From Pyrrhoderma lamaoense (Eukaryota; Basidiomycota; Agaricomycetes; Hymenochaetales; Hymenochaetaceae), in NCBI GenBank assembly GCA_002794735.1, contig NBAZ01000002.1, positions 434,001-498,000 on the forward strand: a DNA stretch of 64,000 nucleotides, written 5' to 3'. The stretch's first letter is position 1, and each line of letters opens with the position of its first letter. Both the position numbers and the translations under genes were made by a program. The notes under the pieces are model-generated. The model did not search any database and was not told the DNA's origin. It saw nothing but the letters and a program-made list of their open reading frames with translations. Below, piece after piece: positions 1 to 13,593 of the stretch.

Positions 1-3000
1 GGACCCGTACCCGCCCTGCATCGAAGACGAAGAAGAGATATACGTCAACGCAGGGTCCTCGCCATACGAAAGCGAAGGTCCAAACGAAGTAGTCGGCTGA
101 GAGAACAACAACGCCGAAGGTCCAAAATCACTCGTGAACAACGTCGGGAACCTTAACGCCATCCCAACACCACCACCACCACCACTCGACGGCGCGTACT
201 CATTGTTGTGCGACCCAGAACCAGTCCCGTTGTTCGAGTTCGAGTTCGAGTTTGAGATCAGGCTGCTCCAGTACCCGCCCGAAGAGAGACTGTTGCTCGC
301 GTTGTTCTCCGGGCTAAGCTCAACGTTCACGTTCGACAAAGTCGACGAAGGGTGAGAAGAAGGTAAGCCAAGGTCAAGTTCCGAGCCAGTAGGAGACTGC
401 CATACGCGTTGCCACTATTCCCTTCGAGTTATGGGCCGCAGAACCAGAGGAGTTAGCAAGAGGGGGTGGGAAGGCTTTCGACCCAACTGCGTCAAACTAG
501 GCGGGTCCTCCTTCGACTTTTCCTTCTCCCCTCCCATCTCTTCGTCGTGAACAGCGTTGTTCGCGCCGTTCCCGTTCACAGCTCCAGAAGGGGCACCAGT
601 CGTCGCGTTGGGAGCGTTCGAATTAGCAGTGGCGGCGGCAGCAGCTGCTGCAGCTGCAAGCTTCGCAGCCTTCTTACTCCCGCACCAGCTCTCGAAGCTC
701 TCCTCCTCCCCTCTCTAAACTCACTACTAGGCCTCAAATCCGGCTTAGCAACTTCAAGAGGCCAGGCTCAATCCCACCACTTCCATAGCCTCCATAGCCT
801 CCTCCTCCACTTCCACCAGCACCAGCACCTCCATTTCCGTATCCTCCGTGTGCTCCATATCCACCACCACCACCACCTCCACCACCATGGTGGTTGTGAT
901 GATTATGATAATGATGAGCTCTCCCATTCCAGCAGCGCTCACCCCAAAATCACTCCCCGGAGGCTGGTCAACGGCGAACGTGAACTGCATCCTCCTCACA
1001 AGTGGTCGTCCATCAGGCTGGACCTGCGTAGCCTCAAACCGCGAACGCTCTTTCTCTTCAGCTCTTAGTCGGAGCTTCTCCGTCGCTGGATTAGGGGAGA
1101 AGTCGGGAGCCTCGAGGGACTCGATCGAGCTGTTTACGTTCGTATACGATTCGAAGGCGTCGTCGGTAGTTTGGGAGGGGTATACGCATGGAAACAGTAG
1201 GTCCCGTTCATGTGGAATTCGAGGTAATAGTGGTTAGTGTTTTGCCCGTGTTGGGGGTTATTACCGTCGTGTATGGTATGTGCAAGGTTGGTGATGTTGG
1301 GGTTGGGTTGCAGGGGTTGTCGGGTAGCCGGGGAGGGTTATTGACAGATGCATTTGTTAATGCATCAACGATCGACGAAGTAGTCGATACCAAAGGGGCA
1401 GAAGTTGGCAAAGGCGGTTTCGTTTGAAAAGTCGATGTTGATGGCAACATCGACGCACAGGAATTCGCAGGAGGAGTTGAGATTGTTGAGGGGGGTAAGT
1501 GCGATAGCACAGATGCATCGGATGGCACAGATGCATGTGAGGGAACAATAAAGTCGACATTGGTCGTCGTTGCATTTGCAGTACGAGCACGGCACGAAGA
1601 GATGAGTTGTTGGATTTGTTGATTTTGGCGTTCGTGGACAGTTCGTTGTCGAACATGTTCCATCGCCAAAGCCGACACATCAGACCGAGGACGACGATTC
1701 GATCGTGCAATAGAGGGTAAAACAGACGTCGATGCCGTGTCATTACGCGCATCCATCGACGTACATTCAAACAATCGCCGACGAGCGCGATCCAAAACGG
1801 TTGCAGACGCAGTCGTAGGCGTCGACAAAGACGAAGACGCAGCAAAACGCGTCGTAGGCATCCCAGGAACGACGAAGAATCCAGACGGATCCATAGTTAA
1901 TATTATCAAGAGATCACAAGTGACAACAAACAGCAAAGCAGCAAACGAAAGCGAGAGCGAGAGCGAAAGGACACAAAGAACCAAAAACCGAAACACAAAG
2001 TCCCAATGTAAGACGATATCGACGCGTTCCGACGCGTTTTTCGACGCGTAATTGGCGTTGGTACCAAAGATAAGTAAGGGGGTAAGGTAGGAAAGTGTGT
2101 TATTGGTGCACAAAAGAAAAAAAAAAGGAGGATGAATTCGTCAGTAAAGATATCCAAGAAACCGAAAAGACGAAGAAAAGTGTGAAGTAAAGCAAGAAAT
2201 GAAGAAGAGTAAAAAGTAGGAAGAAGGAAGAAAGAAAGAAGATGGAAGGGAAAAGGAGGAACGAGAGATGTTAGAAACAAGTTGAAGTACAGGAGAAATA
2301 AACGTAGATGTATAGAGGATATTAAAGTATAAGAAAATACTAGTTAAAGCAAAATAAAAAATAAAAAATTATGTAATGGTGATTTAATAACCATAACCCA
2401 TAAAATAAAAAAAACATATCCACGAGGAAAACGTGTTCCTTCAGGTTCAGGTTCAGGAAGTCCGATCCGAAGAAATAGAAAAGGAAAACAAGAAAAGAAA
2501 GAAAAAAACTCGGTTAAGGTCTATAGACCATGGGTTGAGGGCAAAAATAAATCAAAAATACCCAAAAACAGAAATCTCACTTCCCCCTCTCCTCTTCAAA
2601 AGAAAAGAGAGTCATCGGGGTAAAGAGTAAGGAAGAAAAGATATAAAGAAATAAGATACAAGACGTGGTATGGCAGGGGACAAGGGGACGAAGAGAATAA
2701 CATCAAAACCAATAAAAAAATTCAATAACGGAATCGTATCAAAATGTGAGGATGTATACCACGAACGAAGTGTGTATACAAATTAGGGAGAAACGTGATA
2801 GTGATAGCACTTAAGCTACGAGAGTAAGGAAGGGGGGAGGGGGAAGAAGGAGACTTGTACCACGAGAACCAAAAACCAACCAGATCTCAAAACTGCTCCA
2901 CTCCACAAAAGGAAAAGTAAAGAAGGAAAAAAAGGGAAGGGGGAGGGGGAGGCTCAAACAAAAAAGTCCAAAATCTCAAACGTATCATAACCATCCAACA

Positions 3001-4468
3001 ATACCAAAAAAAAATCCCATCCACACCGCAAAACGAAACAACAACAAAAAAGAAGAAAAAAAAGAAAAAGACTGAGAAAACTCACCGTCCCTTCTCCTTA
3101 TCAAGTTTATCCCCCATCACCTTCGAAAGCTTCTTAAACTCCCTCTTCGATTTCGCATTATCCGTATCCACAATCAAGTTTTGTAAATGCCATAATCGCC
3201 AACTGAGATTCTCGAGTCTTTGGCCTTGTTCGAGGTAACTTGCGACTTTTGTGCAAACCTATTTTAGATAGATGGATAGATAGATAGATGGGCAGATGGG
3301 TAGATGGATGGGCAGATTTGTTTTGTGTTTTTTTTTTTCACAAAGTCACGTCCAACAGAGAACACCCAAAGAAACAAAGATCAAAGAATAGAGAACCAAA
3401 TTCCGTGTGTAGTCCCATCGTAGACCAAAGAAAAAAAAAGGCAATCCAACAAGCCAGCATCGCAGTACAGCACATCAGCACATCAGCACAACAGAACACA
3501 ACCAGATTAGTATGTAGAACCAAGGTACAAGGTCCACAGTACACGGTACACGGTACGGGTACAACGGGTACAGTGGGTACACCGAAGGGAACGTATGAGC
3601 GTTATAAGCGACCCAGGGGAGGAGTGAAGCGATCCATCCAAAAAAAGAGCACGCAAACGCATACAGAACGCAATTCCAAATTTCCAATTCAGATCCGGAT
3701 TTCGGATTTTGGGATTCCCCACACACACAAAGACGCGCATATAACCAGGAAGTCAACGATCCACCGATCCACAATCCACGATTCATTCGTGTGTGTGTTT
3801 TTTGTTTTGTTTTCGTTTTTTTGTTTTCGATACCAGGCCATTGTAAGTTACACGCAGACAGACGAGTAGAAGAAGAAGAAGGAAAAGAAAAGAAAGAGAT
3901 CCGGTTAGCTCTTCGTTTCAGATACCGACGAGGTAAAATTATAAGAGTAAGATTAAAGGTAAAGAGGGAAGGGGTAGGGGAGGGAGAATCATAGAAAAAA
4001 CAAACGAAGAGTAGGGCAGGGGTACCAAGAACAACCAAGCAACCAAGCAACCAAAGAAAGAAAGGAGAGTGACTAACCTTCCAAGTCTTCGTAAGAGAAT
4101 CACTGTCGCCAAGGTTGCTAAATGCGACAAACGATTTGTTGCCCTGTTAGATGTCAGGAAAGGAAAGGAAAGGAAAGGGAGAAAGGTATGTCAGTATATG
4201 CGTTCGTTCTCTTTAGTGTAGCGTACACCGGGACTGGAGAGGGGAATGAGAGAAGGGGATGAAGTAGGCCTTGGAGGGAGTGTAGGGTGTGTAGGGAGAG
4301 TGTAGGTAGGAAGGAAGTGGGGATGAAAGGAGGGTGGGAGGGACGCATACAAAGAAGTCGAAAGCAGTGTACGTTCGACGAGAAGAGAGAGGAGAGAGAA
4401 AAGGAGAAAGGGAGAGAGAGAGAGAGTAGACAGACCTTAAACTTCAAGTTGAGTATCGAAGCAGGCAT
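1..4468 (-). CDS. DUF1752/GATA_AreA-domain regulatory protein, 3' end outside the window
   Basis: Probable transcriptional regulator related to the AreA/GATA nitrogen regulators. Exons: 4468-4436 (starts MPASILNLKFK), 4143-4078, 3258-3086 and 1129 leftward. The first three join in phase and give the diagnostic motif RLENLSWRLW followed by a Lys-rich stretch ending DKEKGR. Exon 4 continues in phase (SIESLEAPDF, then RRMQFTFAVDQ), as expected for this family. Further left the protein is low-complexity: a His/Gly-rich tract near 800-890, an Ala run near 630-660, then Ser/Asn-rich sequence reading open to base 1. The intron 1130-3085 is about 1.96 kb, far longer than the 45-90 nt usual here. Between 1 and 900 the frame slips about six times by one missing base (near 820, 755, 690, 468, 430, 400), so the C-terminal half is approximate. 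No zinc finger is visible in the part present. Role is from the domain family; targets are unknown. Confidence 0.7.
1208..1894 (-). CDS. Ser/Thr/Pro-rich ORF nested in the long intron of the DUF1752 gene
   Basis: A 228-codon open frame starting MDPSGFFVVPGMP and ending TTITSNST. It lies wholly inside the 1130-3085 intron, on the same strand as the host gene. Composition is Ser/Thr/Pro/Ala-rich with one charged helix-like stretch (around RQRTVHERQNQQIQQL). No splice acceptor was found just upstream that would attach it to exon 3, and its start is a clean ATG preceded by AACT. It could be a nested gene, an alternative terminal exon of the host, or a chance frame in GC-richer DNA. No family recognised. 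Confidence 0.3.
   Translation of the reverse strand: MDPSGFFVVPGMPTTRFAASSSLSTPTTASATVLDRARRRLFECTSMDARNDTASTSVLPSIARSNRRPRSDVSALAMEHVRQRTVHERQNQQIQQLISSCRARTANATTTNVDFIVPSHASVPSDASVLSHLPPSTISTPPANSCASMLPSTSTFQTKPPLPTSAPLVSTTSSIVDALTNASVNNPPRLPDNPCNPTPTSPTLHIPYTTVITPNTGKTLTTITSNST
3266..3315. repeat. GATA/GATG microsatellite in an intron
   Basis: Imperfect tandem array of TAGA/TGGA units with some GGCA interruptions. It lies just beyond the acceptor side of exon 3 of the DUF1752 gene, within the intron between exons 2 and 3. Confidence 0.8.
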
Positions 4469-7400
4469 CCCTGAATCCTATTCCTCTACTTTGATTCCGA
4501 ATGTACAGTTTATTCGCCCAGATTTCAACCAAACCACTTATATCCGCCCTCTTACTTTCTTTCCTTAGATCCTCAAAGTCCCTAAAGGTCGTGAGCCGTA
4601 GGTTTGTAGTAGGTTGTAAGGTTGTAGAGTCGTAAGGTCGTAGAAGGTATCAAAGAAAAAAGGAGAAAACCACTACAAAAAAAAAAGGCGTCCACGCGGG
4701 GCTCGTTCGTCCTTGAGTATTTTCCGTGTGTGTGTAAAGATAACGAAGAGAAGGAAGCGTGAACGTTGAAGTGGATAGTGGATGGAGATACGGGACGGGG
4801 AGGAGAGAAAGGGAGAGGTTAGTTAGATTGGGCAAGGGTTACTTTTTCTTCCTTTTACTTGGGTTAGCGAGAAAGCGGCGGAGGGGGAGAGAAGGTATGA
4901 AAGAAAGGTCCAAATTTGATATTCGTGTTATTGATATACGTTCGTTCCCAAGGCCGTGCAAGAGGGAAGAAGGGAGAGAGGAGAGAGGAAGGGGGATGGA
5001 GAGAGTAAGTATAAGTGATATGTTATTATGAGAGGGATCAAGAGAAGGGGGAGGGTAGTATGTATGCGTGTTTGTGCAGTATAAAAAGGTAGGCGTCCGA
5101 CAAGTCACAAGTAGTTAGTGGGACTTGGATCCCGCACAAAGTCACAACGAAGTACAAGGGAAATAAGAATAATATAATAATAATATAATAATAATAATTA
5201 ACAACGAATATTATAAATGATTAAATCTCGGCGGGGAAGGGGATCACAACGAGGAGAGAAGGTCCCTTTGAGGGTCTCATAGTCCATGACTCCCGCTTTC
5301 CCTCCCCCCCTTTTTTTTTCTTTTTTTTTGTACGTGTACATAATAAAGACCTAATAACTTAATATCTCCCGGGGCGTACGGCTGTGCGGCTGCACGGGTC
5401 TTTCTCTGTGGTGCGATGCAAGGGGAGGGCACGTTGCAGCGAGACTACCTACCAGCTAGCCATTCGCGGGAGCCCTTACTTGTTCTGTCCGCAACGGAAC
5501 ACACAGCTCATCCACCCACCCCATCATCCTATCATCCATACATTCCCGGTTTTTTAATTCTTTTTTTGCTTTTGCTTTGCCCCCTTCTTTAGCTTTCGCT
5601 TGCGAAGCAAATCCTACTCCCCAAACGTTGTGTTCCCTCGCTCCCCCTTCATAACTCCATCATCTTCATCCCATCCCCACACACCCAAGCCACGTTCGTC
5701 TACGCAACGTCCTGTATCGTTTATAAACTGATACAACCATCTTCTTTACACATCCCATGACGAATCCCCTCCATATGCATCTTCCCCACCTCCCAGCCTC
5801 GAATTGATATGTAACCCTACACCTACGCTTTATTTCCCCCTTCTCTCCAATTATCACAAGCCAGTACACGAGTTCCCCTACGGTCGTACAAGTTAAGTTA
5901 GCCATCATGATGGGTCCATAAAGTTAAAAGTAAATTATATCACACAACTCTTTAAAAACTATCTCACCCGTAAGAAAGAAAAATACGTCCGCGTTCTTTT
6001 AGCGCCCACTGTAACTGTTAGTTTTATTACTCGCGCCCCGCGTCGACATTTTCTGGATTACAATTCATTCATTTCATTTCATTCATTATAGAATTATGAT
6101 ATCAGATACTACCACCAGTAATCCAATATATTCAATATTCAATATCTAGTATACTACATCATTGCATTAATGAGTACTATTATCATTTAACCTTAAACAC
6201 GTACAACAACATCAAAGACCTATTAGTACATTGTATTAGTATTCCCTTCACCGTACTCCGGTATCAGAAAACACAAGCACATGTTACTCGAACTCGTACT
6301 TGTACTTGTACTCAGTACTATTATAATTCCTCTAACCCTCTCTCCTTCTTCTTTTCTTTTTCCTCTTTCCTCTTCGTTTTTTTTTCTCGAATGAATGAAA
6401 ACAACGATCACTTCTACACACCAACATACCAACAAAATGATTATGATAGACGCCCCCACTCTCCGCCGTCCCCCTCTTCCGTTTTTCGTTTTCCGTTTTC
6501 CCTCAACCAACAACCATCAGCATCAAGCATCAAGCGTCACGTACTCTGACACTTCTTCCAAGTCTTTTTCTTCCCTTTTTCTTTCGTCTGTTTTCTTTTT
6601 GAAAATCCGAGTTTTGACATTTGACGCTCGTTCCCTATTCTCCTAATCCCCACTCCCCAGTTCTAGACTCTCTTAGTCTAAGTCTTAGCCACACATATAC
6701 ACTTAAGACTCTAAACCTAAACCTCCCGTCCCGCCTACCCGCTTATTCGTCCTTATTCGTTTTTAATTCGTTTCTGATCGACATCAATGTCTGAGTACGA
6801 TATATGATACACACCAAACATGAAAACGTTTGTATCAACCGCATCACGCATAATAATAAATAATAATGAAAATTTAAAATGATGATAAAAAATTACAATA
6901 CCCCGGACGTGGACCACAATCAACTTCTAACTTCTGGGCGGGGCACCGGTGTTTCATATGGGCTATACACTCCCTCACTCCCTACTTAGATCCCCACACA
7001 CACTTAGATCCCCACTTAGATTGAGATCACAAGGGGTACAACCTGAAGAATCAATTTGTTTTTATTTTTTTTCGAGCGAGAATAAAGGGGAAGGGGGTGA
7101 GGGAGAAGAGGAGGTCACGTTCATCCCTTCCTACCTACCATCCACGAGTCCCGGGGATCATCCATCTATTTAATCCATTTCTTCAACTCAATTCTTTCAA
7201 TTTAGTCTACCTCTTTCAACAATACCAAATCCCAAACTCAAATTCACCTCACCGTTCTTCAACTTTCTTACACAGCGTCCTATTACCACGTTTTCGACGG
7301 GTCCAGGCCTTCCCTCTTTTTTTGATAGAGTATATACATGTACACGTACGCGAGTTATCATTCAAGTACCCGATTCACTGACTGTCGTATCGTGTATAAT

Positions 7401-9073
7401 GTTTAATGTGTAATGTTAAATGTACAACATACACCCTATTTTCTCAAACTATTAGAATTAAAGTATTAGTAATCTTAAATATAGGCGAAGCCACCACTAC
7501 CACCACTACCATCGTACCCAACGGATTTTGTATAGTCAACAGTCAATACCGTTATATATCCACCATTGTTATCACTATTACCATTCCTTAAAAAATCATA
7601 TGTTTTTATATTTATACTAACATTGATATCTGAACTCCCTCACTGACATACCAGAACTAATTAGGTAGACAGGTAGACAGGTAGACGGTAGGGGAGGTAC
7701 TTTACTACTCACCAGTCTCGAATAAAAGAACAGGTCTAGGTGTCCGAGTTCGAGACCGAGATCGAAGTTATCTGGGATGGTGCTGGTCTCGTGAACATAA
7801 GTTATTATTATTATTGATATTTTATCATATAATCTATACAAACTCCTCCAACGAACACACAAGCGACATGTATAAAGTATATAGTACAACGTACAATAAT
7901 TAAAATACTAGAACCCCTACCAAAGGGGGGAATAAAACCGACAAAGATACGCGTGGGATAGAAAGTGTTTTCTTTTTCTCTTTTTCATTTTATCGTTTCG
8001 GTTACGTTTCTATATCCTTTATCTAAATATCTATATACCTGGGCTTTAATTATCCGTCTATATGTCTATATCTGAGTATTATGTATGCATGTATATATTC
8101 TATTGGTGTGTGTATTAAGTGTATTAAGTAAGTATATAATATACGTATGCATGGTACATCCTTATCTCTACCTCACCCAAACTAACGGGTCCGGGAACCT
8201 CCAAGCTCCAAAGCTTTGGCTTTGGGCTGACATGAATCGAATGGTACGAAGGTAATCAAAGGAAATGAATAGGATAGAGAGAGGTTGATGGAATTGTGTT
8301 TATCTAAGTTTCAGATTTCGGATTTTGGATTTTGGATTGGGTCTGGGATTGAGGGAGAGTCGTTCATGTATTTATAGAGAAAAAAACCAGTTCGGTAGAA
8401 GAGATGAATAGAGGGTGAGGGTGAGGGGGCTACTTGCTATTTGCTACTATACGTATGTAGAGCCGACGGAGCTGTAAAGAAAAAGATAGAAAACAACGTT
8501 ACGGAGCAGATAAAGATAAAGATAAAACGCGAGGTGTAAAGAATAATAGTGATAGCTAGACATTCGTATTGAATTGAGTCGAATTGGTTTGAATTGAAGG
8601 AACGGAGGTGGGACGAACAATCGGACAAATTCAAATTTTTTTCTTCTCTAAAAGAATACTTATACGTAGAAAAAAGAGAGATGGGTAAACGGCGGGGACG
8701 GGGTAGAATAGAAAAAAAAAAGGAGAGAGAAGACTACCTCGGTGCTGACGAGCCAGAAAAGGGCTAAAGAAGAAGGAAAAAATGGGGAGGGGGGAGGAGG
8801 GGATTCTTTAGATTCTTTAAAGTACGGGAAGAGTGGAGGAGGAGGGTGAGATAATGGGTTCGGGGAAGAAGAGAAACGCCGGATGGATGGTTGGCTGGAT
8901 GGATAAATGCGACTCGGAAGGGGAATGGGATGGGGGAGTCAAGTGCTCAGACATCAATCAGGCGGACAGTCAAGTGCCAGTGCCATCAAATCAAAATGGA
9001 TAAAGAGAAGGAAAGGGAGAGAAGCGGGGTGGGTTTGCGTTACTACGTCGCGAATAGTAATACCAAATTTACT

Positions 9074-9094
9074 ATCTCTCTCTCTCTTTCTCTG
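9074..9094. repeat. CT microsatellite
   Basis: Short run of TC dinucleotides with one TTTC interruption in the gene-poor region. Confidence 0.8.
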
Positions 9095-9474
9095 TCTTAA
9101 TTCCCGTTGTCCTGAGTCTGGCTCTTAAGGAGAGAGGGAGGAAAGGGAAGGAGAACAAAGTTACATGCACCCTAGCTACATCTACGAGCTTAACTTCCCC
9201 GCCACCCTCTCCTCTCTCCAGTCTTCTTTCACCCACAAATACCAATACAATCACCCAGTATTTTCTTCTTCGTTCTATCTGTCTGTGTCCTGTGTGTCCT
9301 CCTACGTTCCCGACGTTCCGAACTTCCGAAACCTTCTTTCTTTTCTTCCTTTCTTTCTCTCTCTCTCCCTCTCCAAGGCTCTTCGAATTAAAAATCACAC
9401 TCTAGAAGCACCTCAGAAGTTTAATTTCGCACTCTGTTGGATGTGACGTGACCTTTCTTAATTGGTAATTACAG

Positions 9475-9669
9475 GTAATAAAGGATAATGATAAGAATAA
9501 CTTTGTTTCGGAGGAGGAGGTGGTGGAAAGATACGCCGAGAGGAAAGCCGGGGAGCGTTATACGTACTTGGGTTCTGAATGGGATCATAAGGGCTGGAAC
9601 ATACGATCTAGTGCCCCACGGGGAGGGGGGGTGGGTGATGGTTGTGTGCATGCCATGTGTTGTTACAAT
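9475..9669 (+). other. Exon-like open block, gene unknown
   Basis: The block is bounded by a plausible acceptor (TTACAG before 9475) and a strong donor (GTAAGTG at 9670). It reads open for exactly 65 codons with a balanced, protein-like composition, including EEEVVERYAERKAGERY and YLGSEWDHKGWNIR. Its neighbours are low-complexity, so it stands out. No partner exons were found within a few hundred bases and I recognise no family. It may be an exon of an unpredicted gene, a gene relic, or chance. Confidence 0.25.
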
Positions 9670-12537
9670 GTAAGTGTATATATGTATTTTGGAACCGTGA
9701 GAAGACGGTGCCACCACGGCTACCTACTGTTTCAACCCATGGATTTAACTCGCCATTACTTTACTCTGTAACGTTAACGTTATCGTTGTACTTCCTATTG
9801 GAGAGTTCAAAGAAGAGAAAACATAGACGCTCATTTTTTTTCCTCGTCGTGGGGTGGGGGTGACAGCAATGAAGGTACTCTCGCTTCCAACTACTAATAT
9901 CAAAAAAAAAAAGAAAGAAAGAAAACTGTGTACTCTTCTCTCTTCCCAGATTTTATTTCCCCTCCACCGGCCATTCTTCTCAAATTAACCCACTATCGTA
10001 TTCATTCCTCTCTTTGTGTTCTCTCAAGTACTCGATCCGACCGCGGGTAAAGTCCATAGTCGAGTTCTTTTGATACATGAGATTCCCGAGGGAGTGCGTG
10101 TGTGTGTGTCTATGGGCCTGTCTTGGAGGGAGGGAGGGAATGAAACGCCTCACGAGGTTAGATCATTAAAGCCGGGGCCTTGCGACTCGTGACTTCAAAT
10201 AAATGAATAAAAGTAGAAGTCATCTCTCCTTCTTCTGGATATGTATAGTTATAGTGAAATTAGTGAGTAGATAAGTATATACTCGCTCTGTTATTGGTAT
10301 TAGTACTAAGAACTGAACCCGGAAAACCGTGTCAAGCCCCCCTGGAAAGTCTTCCTACTCTTCTTTATGATCGGCCGAGGGAAAAGGATGAAAAGGAGAG
10401 GTGGGATAGACGCTCACGGGGTTACACTGACGTTGTAAACAGAGTATAAATATGTTATTTACCCACGCCTCCTGCTGTACTGCGTATTCTTGAAATCTTC
10501 TCCCTGCTGAGAGGTATACGAAAGCGTGGAGTATAGATACACACATGTAAAAACCACTACCACTATTAGGATATATACAAGCGTCTTATAGACTGTTTAC
10601 CTCGACAAGTCCACGAGGAAAAGGGAAGAAAAAACATGGTTTCAGTATGATTAGTTGTCCTTCCACGGGTTTACTTTGCTCTGCTCTAGAACAATGTACT
10701 AGCTCCCTTCTCTCATCTCATCCGAGTCGCTTAGCCGAGCAACAGACGCAATGGTACGTCTCAGGGAAGATCTGTCTAATGTTGAAAGAAATGACCCTCA
10801 ATAAGAAGTAAGAAAAGTAAATAAGAGAAATAAGGTCTTCTCGTCTTCTAGTGGTATTTTCTTACCTCACAAAGACAGTACATGTACAATGTACATAAAC
10901 ACGCAATGTTTTTTATATGTTCACTCTCCTATCAGTAGCCGCGAGCGCCTCCCTTCTTAACTTACATACATACATACCTCACATATCTGACTCCTTTACA
11001 TAGCCCTTCCCCTTCTCCACTCTCCCTACTTTCGTACATATACATCCCCACTCAACCTTATACTTATACTTTACTCGCAGATCTCCGGAGTTAAAAAGCC
11101 GTTATGCCGTATTAACGATATAAATGGGTATAATAAGCTTCCGCATTACTCTGAACAGTCATGAACCCGCATCAATGTGTGTGTTCACGTATACTTCGGG
11201 TACAGATTTCTGGGACGGTATAAGCACTCATACAACGTTCCCATGATTCCGACCTCAGAGGAGGAAGGGGGAAGTTGTTCTCATCAAGAGAGAGAGAACC
11301 AGGATCGCAAAGTGGCGATCAGACCCTCCGCTGGACTATGGACCCTGAGAGGAGAAGACCTCTCTTCCCTCTCCTTCCCCTCACCCTATACTTTTGTCTT
11401 TTAGTCGCACGCACAGAGGGCGTAATATCGCCTCTTAAAGACATCAAGAAGGAAAATCCAGTGTTCCGCTTCCGAAAACTACCTATCTCCGTCTTTTATT
11501 TCTTTGAAATTGTTTTTATAAAAACAAAACGAAAGAAACTATTTTCAGTAAGACGACATGGATACACACTACACACTACATACTATGATGGGATGGGGTT
11601 GGTGGTGGTGGTGGTGGGGGGGGGAGGTTTATCCCTCCTATTTTCTCTCCTGTCCGTCCTTTTTCTTGTGTCACAGTTCCTTCTTTTTTTAACTTGTGCT
11701 ATTTGATATTTTTCTTCCCACTTCGCCTAATACCCCGTGAGGAGATGTGTGTTCCTAGTCTTATTCCCAAATGGTTATTACACGTACAGTACATGTCATA
11801 TGCACGCGTGCGTGCAGCCCAAATACTAAATAGGTTGAATCTATTTCTTGCTTCGGTGAGGCTAGCCCCAATTTGAACGAGTGGGGTGGCGGGAAGGGGG
11901 ACGTCTCGTCTCGTGTTTATTCGTAGTTCTTAGTTCTTAGTTCAGGTCGCTTTATTTGATTTCATTTCACCGCGCGAATTTGAAGATGTCTTTAGTCTAT
12001 TTTCCTCTTTTTTCTTTCGTTCGTTCGTTCGTTGGTTCTTACTTCTTCGTATCTATGTGAGAGAAATTCCAGAAGAACAGAAGAGAAAGAACAGTTTAAT
12101 CACATGTCCAAGAAGGGGAGCTCCAGAACTTTGCAAACTTACTCCAACTTGAAACTTGGAAGGGAGTAAGATTAAATAAAAGAATGAAAAGTTGTAGGTT
12201 TATAATATATACTACTGGAGAGTTGGCTAGAGCTAGAGTGGCTCTTAGTCCTCCTTATCTCAAGCTCTGTTCTTCTCCTGGGTAAAGGAAGAAAGATGCT
12301 TTGTTAATGATCTCCTGGAGCACGGATTAGTGAATAGGTAACGAAGAGTATCAAATAGTAGTAACATTAACACTCACTGATAGTTACTCTTATATCGTAA
12401 CTCGCGTTTATAATTAGTAAAAGACTCAACGCCTGTATTCTCCTTTTTGTCTCTCAACATTTACGGCTAAAAATGAAATAGGAAAAGGAGAGAAAAATCT
12501 CCGGGCCCGTCTTCCAAGGAAGGGAGTGTGTATGTGC

Positions 12538-12552
12538 GTGTGTGTGTGTGTG
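12538..12552. repeat. GT microsatellite
   Basis: Run of GT dinucleotides in the gene-poor region; a similar TG run lies at 13528-13546. Confidence 0.8.
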
Positions 12553-13527
12553 ATATCCTCTTGGGATCTGAATAGAATTATCTGCCATACCGCAAACACG
12601 TACTCAGATTTAGAAAAAAAAAAAAGGACGATCATCAACTCCCCATCATTATCATATGCCGTACACGATGGTCCTCGAGAAGAAGTTCTTCTTAGTCTAA
12701 GTCTAAGTCTCGGCGAAGTAAATCTCATTATTGCCGAAAAAGAAATCGAAACCCGGAAACGAGAAAAAAAAAGAGTAAACCTTAGATCTGCTACTACGCC
12801 CTCTCCACCGCACCCGCAGAAAGAATGAGTTCTCTCCGCCGGTAAATGGCTTGGGGACGAGGATGACCCAACAACGCCTGAAACAACGGGTTGTAGAAGT
12901 AATCCACATCAGCGATCATCTTCTAGTATCAACAGCGAAACCCTTACGCGCACGTTCTCATCATTGGGGGTATAAAGATACTATTATAGCTATCTATCTT
13001 TTGAGAGTTCGTACAGCATCCCGTTTAATGTGGATGTATATAAATTTACTTCAAAAGGCCTTTCTCTCTCTCTAACTCTCCCTTCTCAGCAGCCGAGAGG
13101 AATGATTATTGGGGGAAAGTTTGCAGCCAGCTGGATGTACGTGTACGTGTACATACAATATGAAAGACAAAGAAATAGAACAACTTGAACTTGGCAGTGC
13201 CTCAGGTAGACGAATGCAAGTGGATTCGGAGGAGAAACACGGAAATTGCGGGTTTCAAACTCCCTGGGTAAGCGGTCTTTCCAATGGGAATACCCGGGAA
13301 GGGGAAGGGGGGTGCACCATCATGATGCATGTGTGTATGTATGTATGGCTTGAGGGGCGCGTGTGGAACGACTGACGTGCTCACAGACCACTAAAGTAGA
13401 GAACAGACATATGATTGTGTCCGTATCAGCCCCACACATTAATAATGCTTAGCATAAATTTTAAATTAAATAAAGAAAAACTAGCGCTGAGTTTATTCTT
13501 TTCCTATCCGCAAAATTCCGTAGAAGT

Positions 13528-13546
13528 CTGTGTGTGTGTGTGTGTG
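13528..13546. repeat. TG microsatellite
   Basis: About nine TG dinucleotides followed by GGAGGG. Confidence 0.8.
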
Positions 13547-13593
13547 GAGGGTGCACATTCTCCAAAGCAGAGATAAGACATAGACTAGGTTAC

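Noticed and set aside
466..1237. Long plus-strand frames of Ser/His/Leu/Arg residues near the left edge
   Set aside because: They are complements of the Gly-, Ala- and Ser-rich coding exons of the minus-strand DUF1752 gene.
6949..7591. Plus-strand frames between 6.9 and 7.6 kb
   Set aside because: Composition follows the pyrimidine-rich tracts, with no splice-supported continuation or motif.
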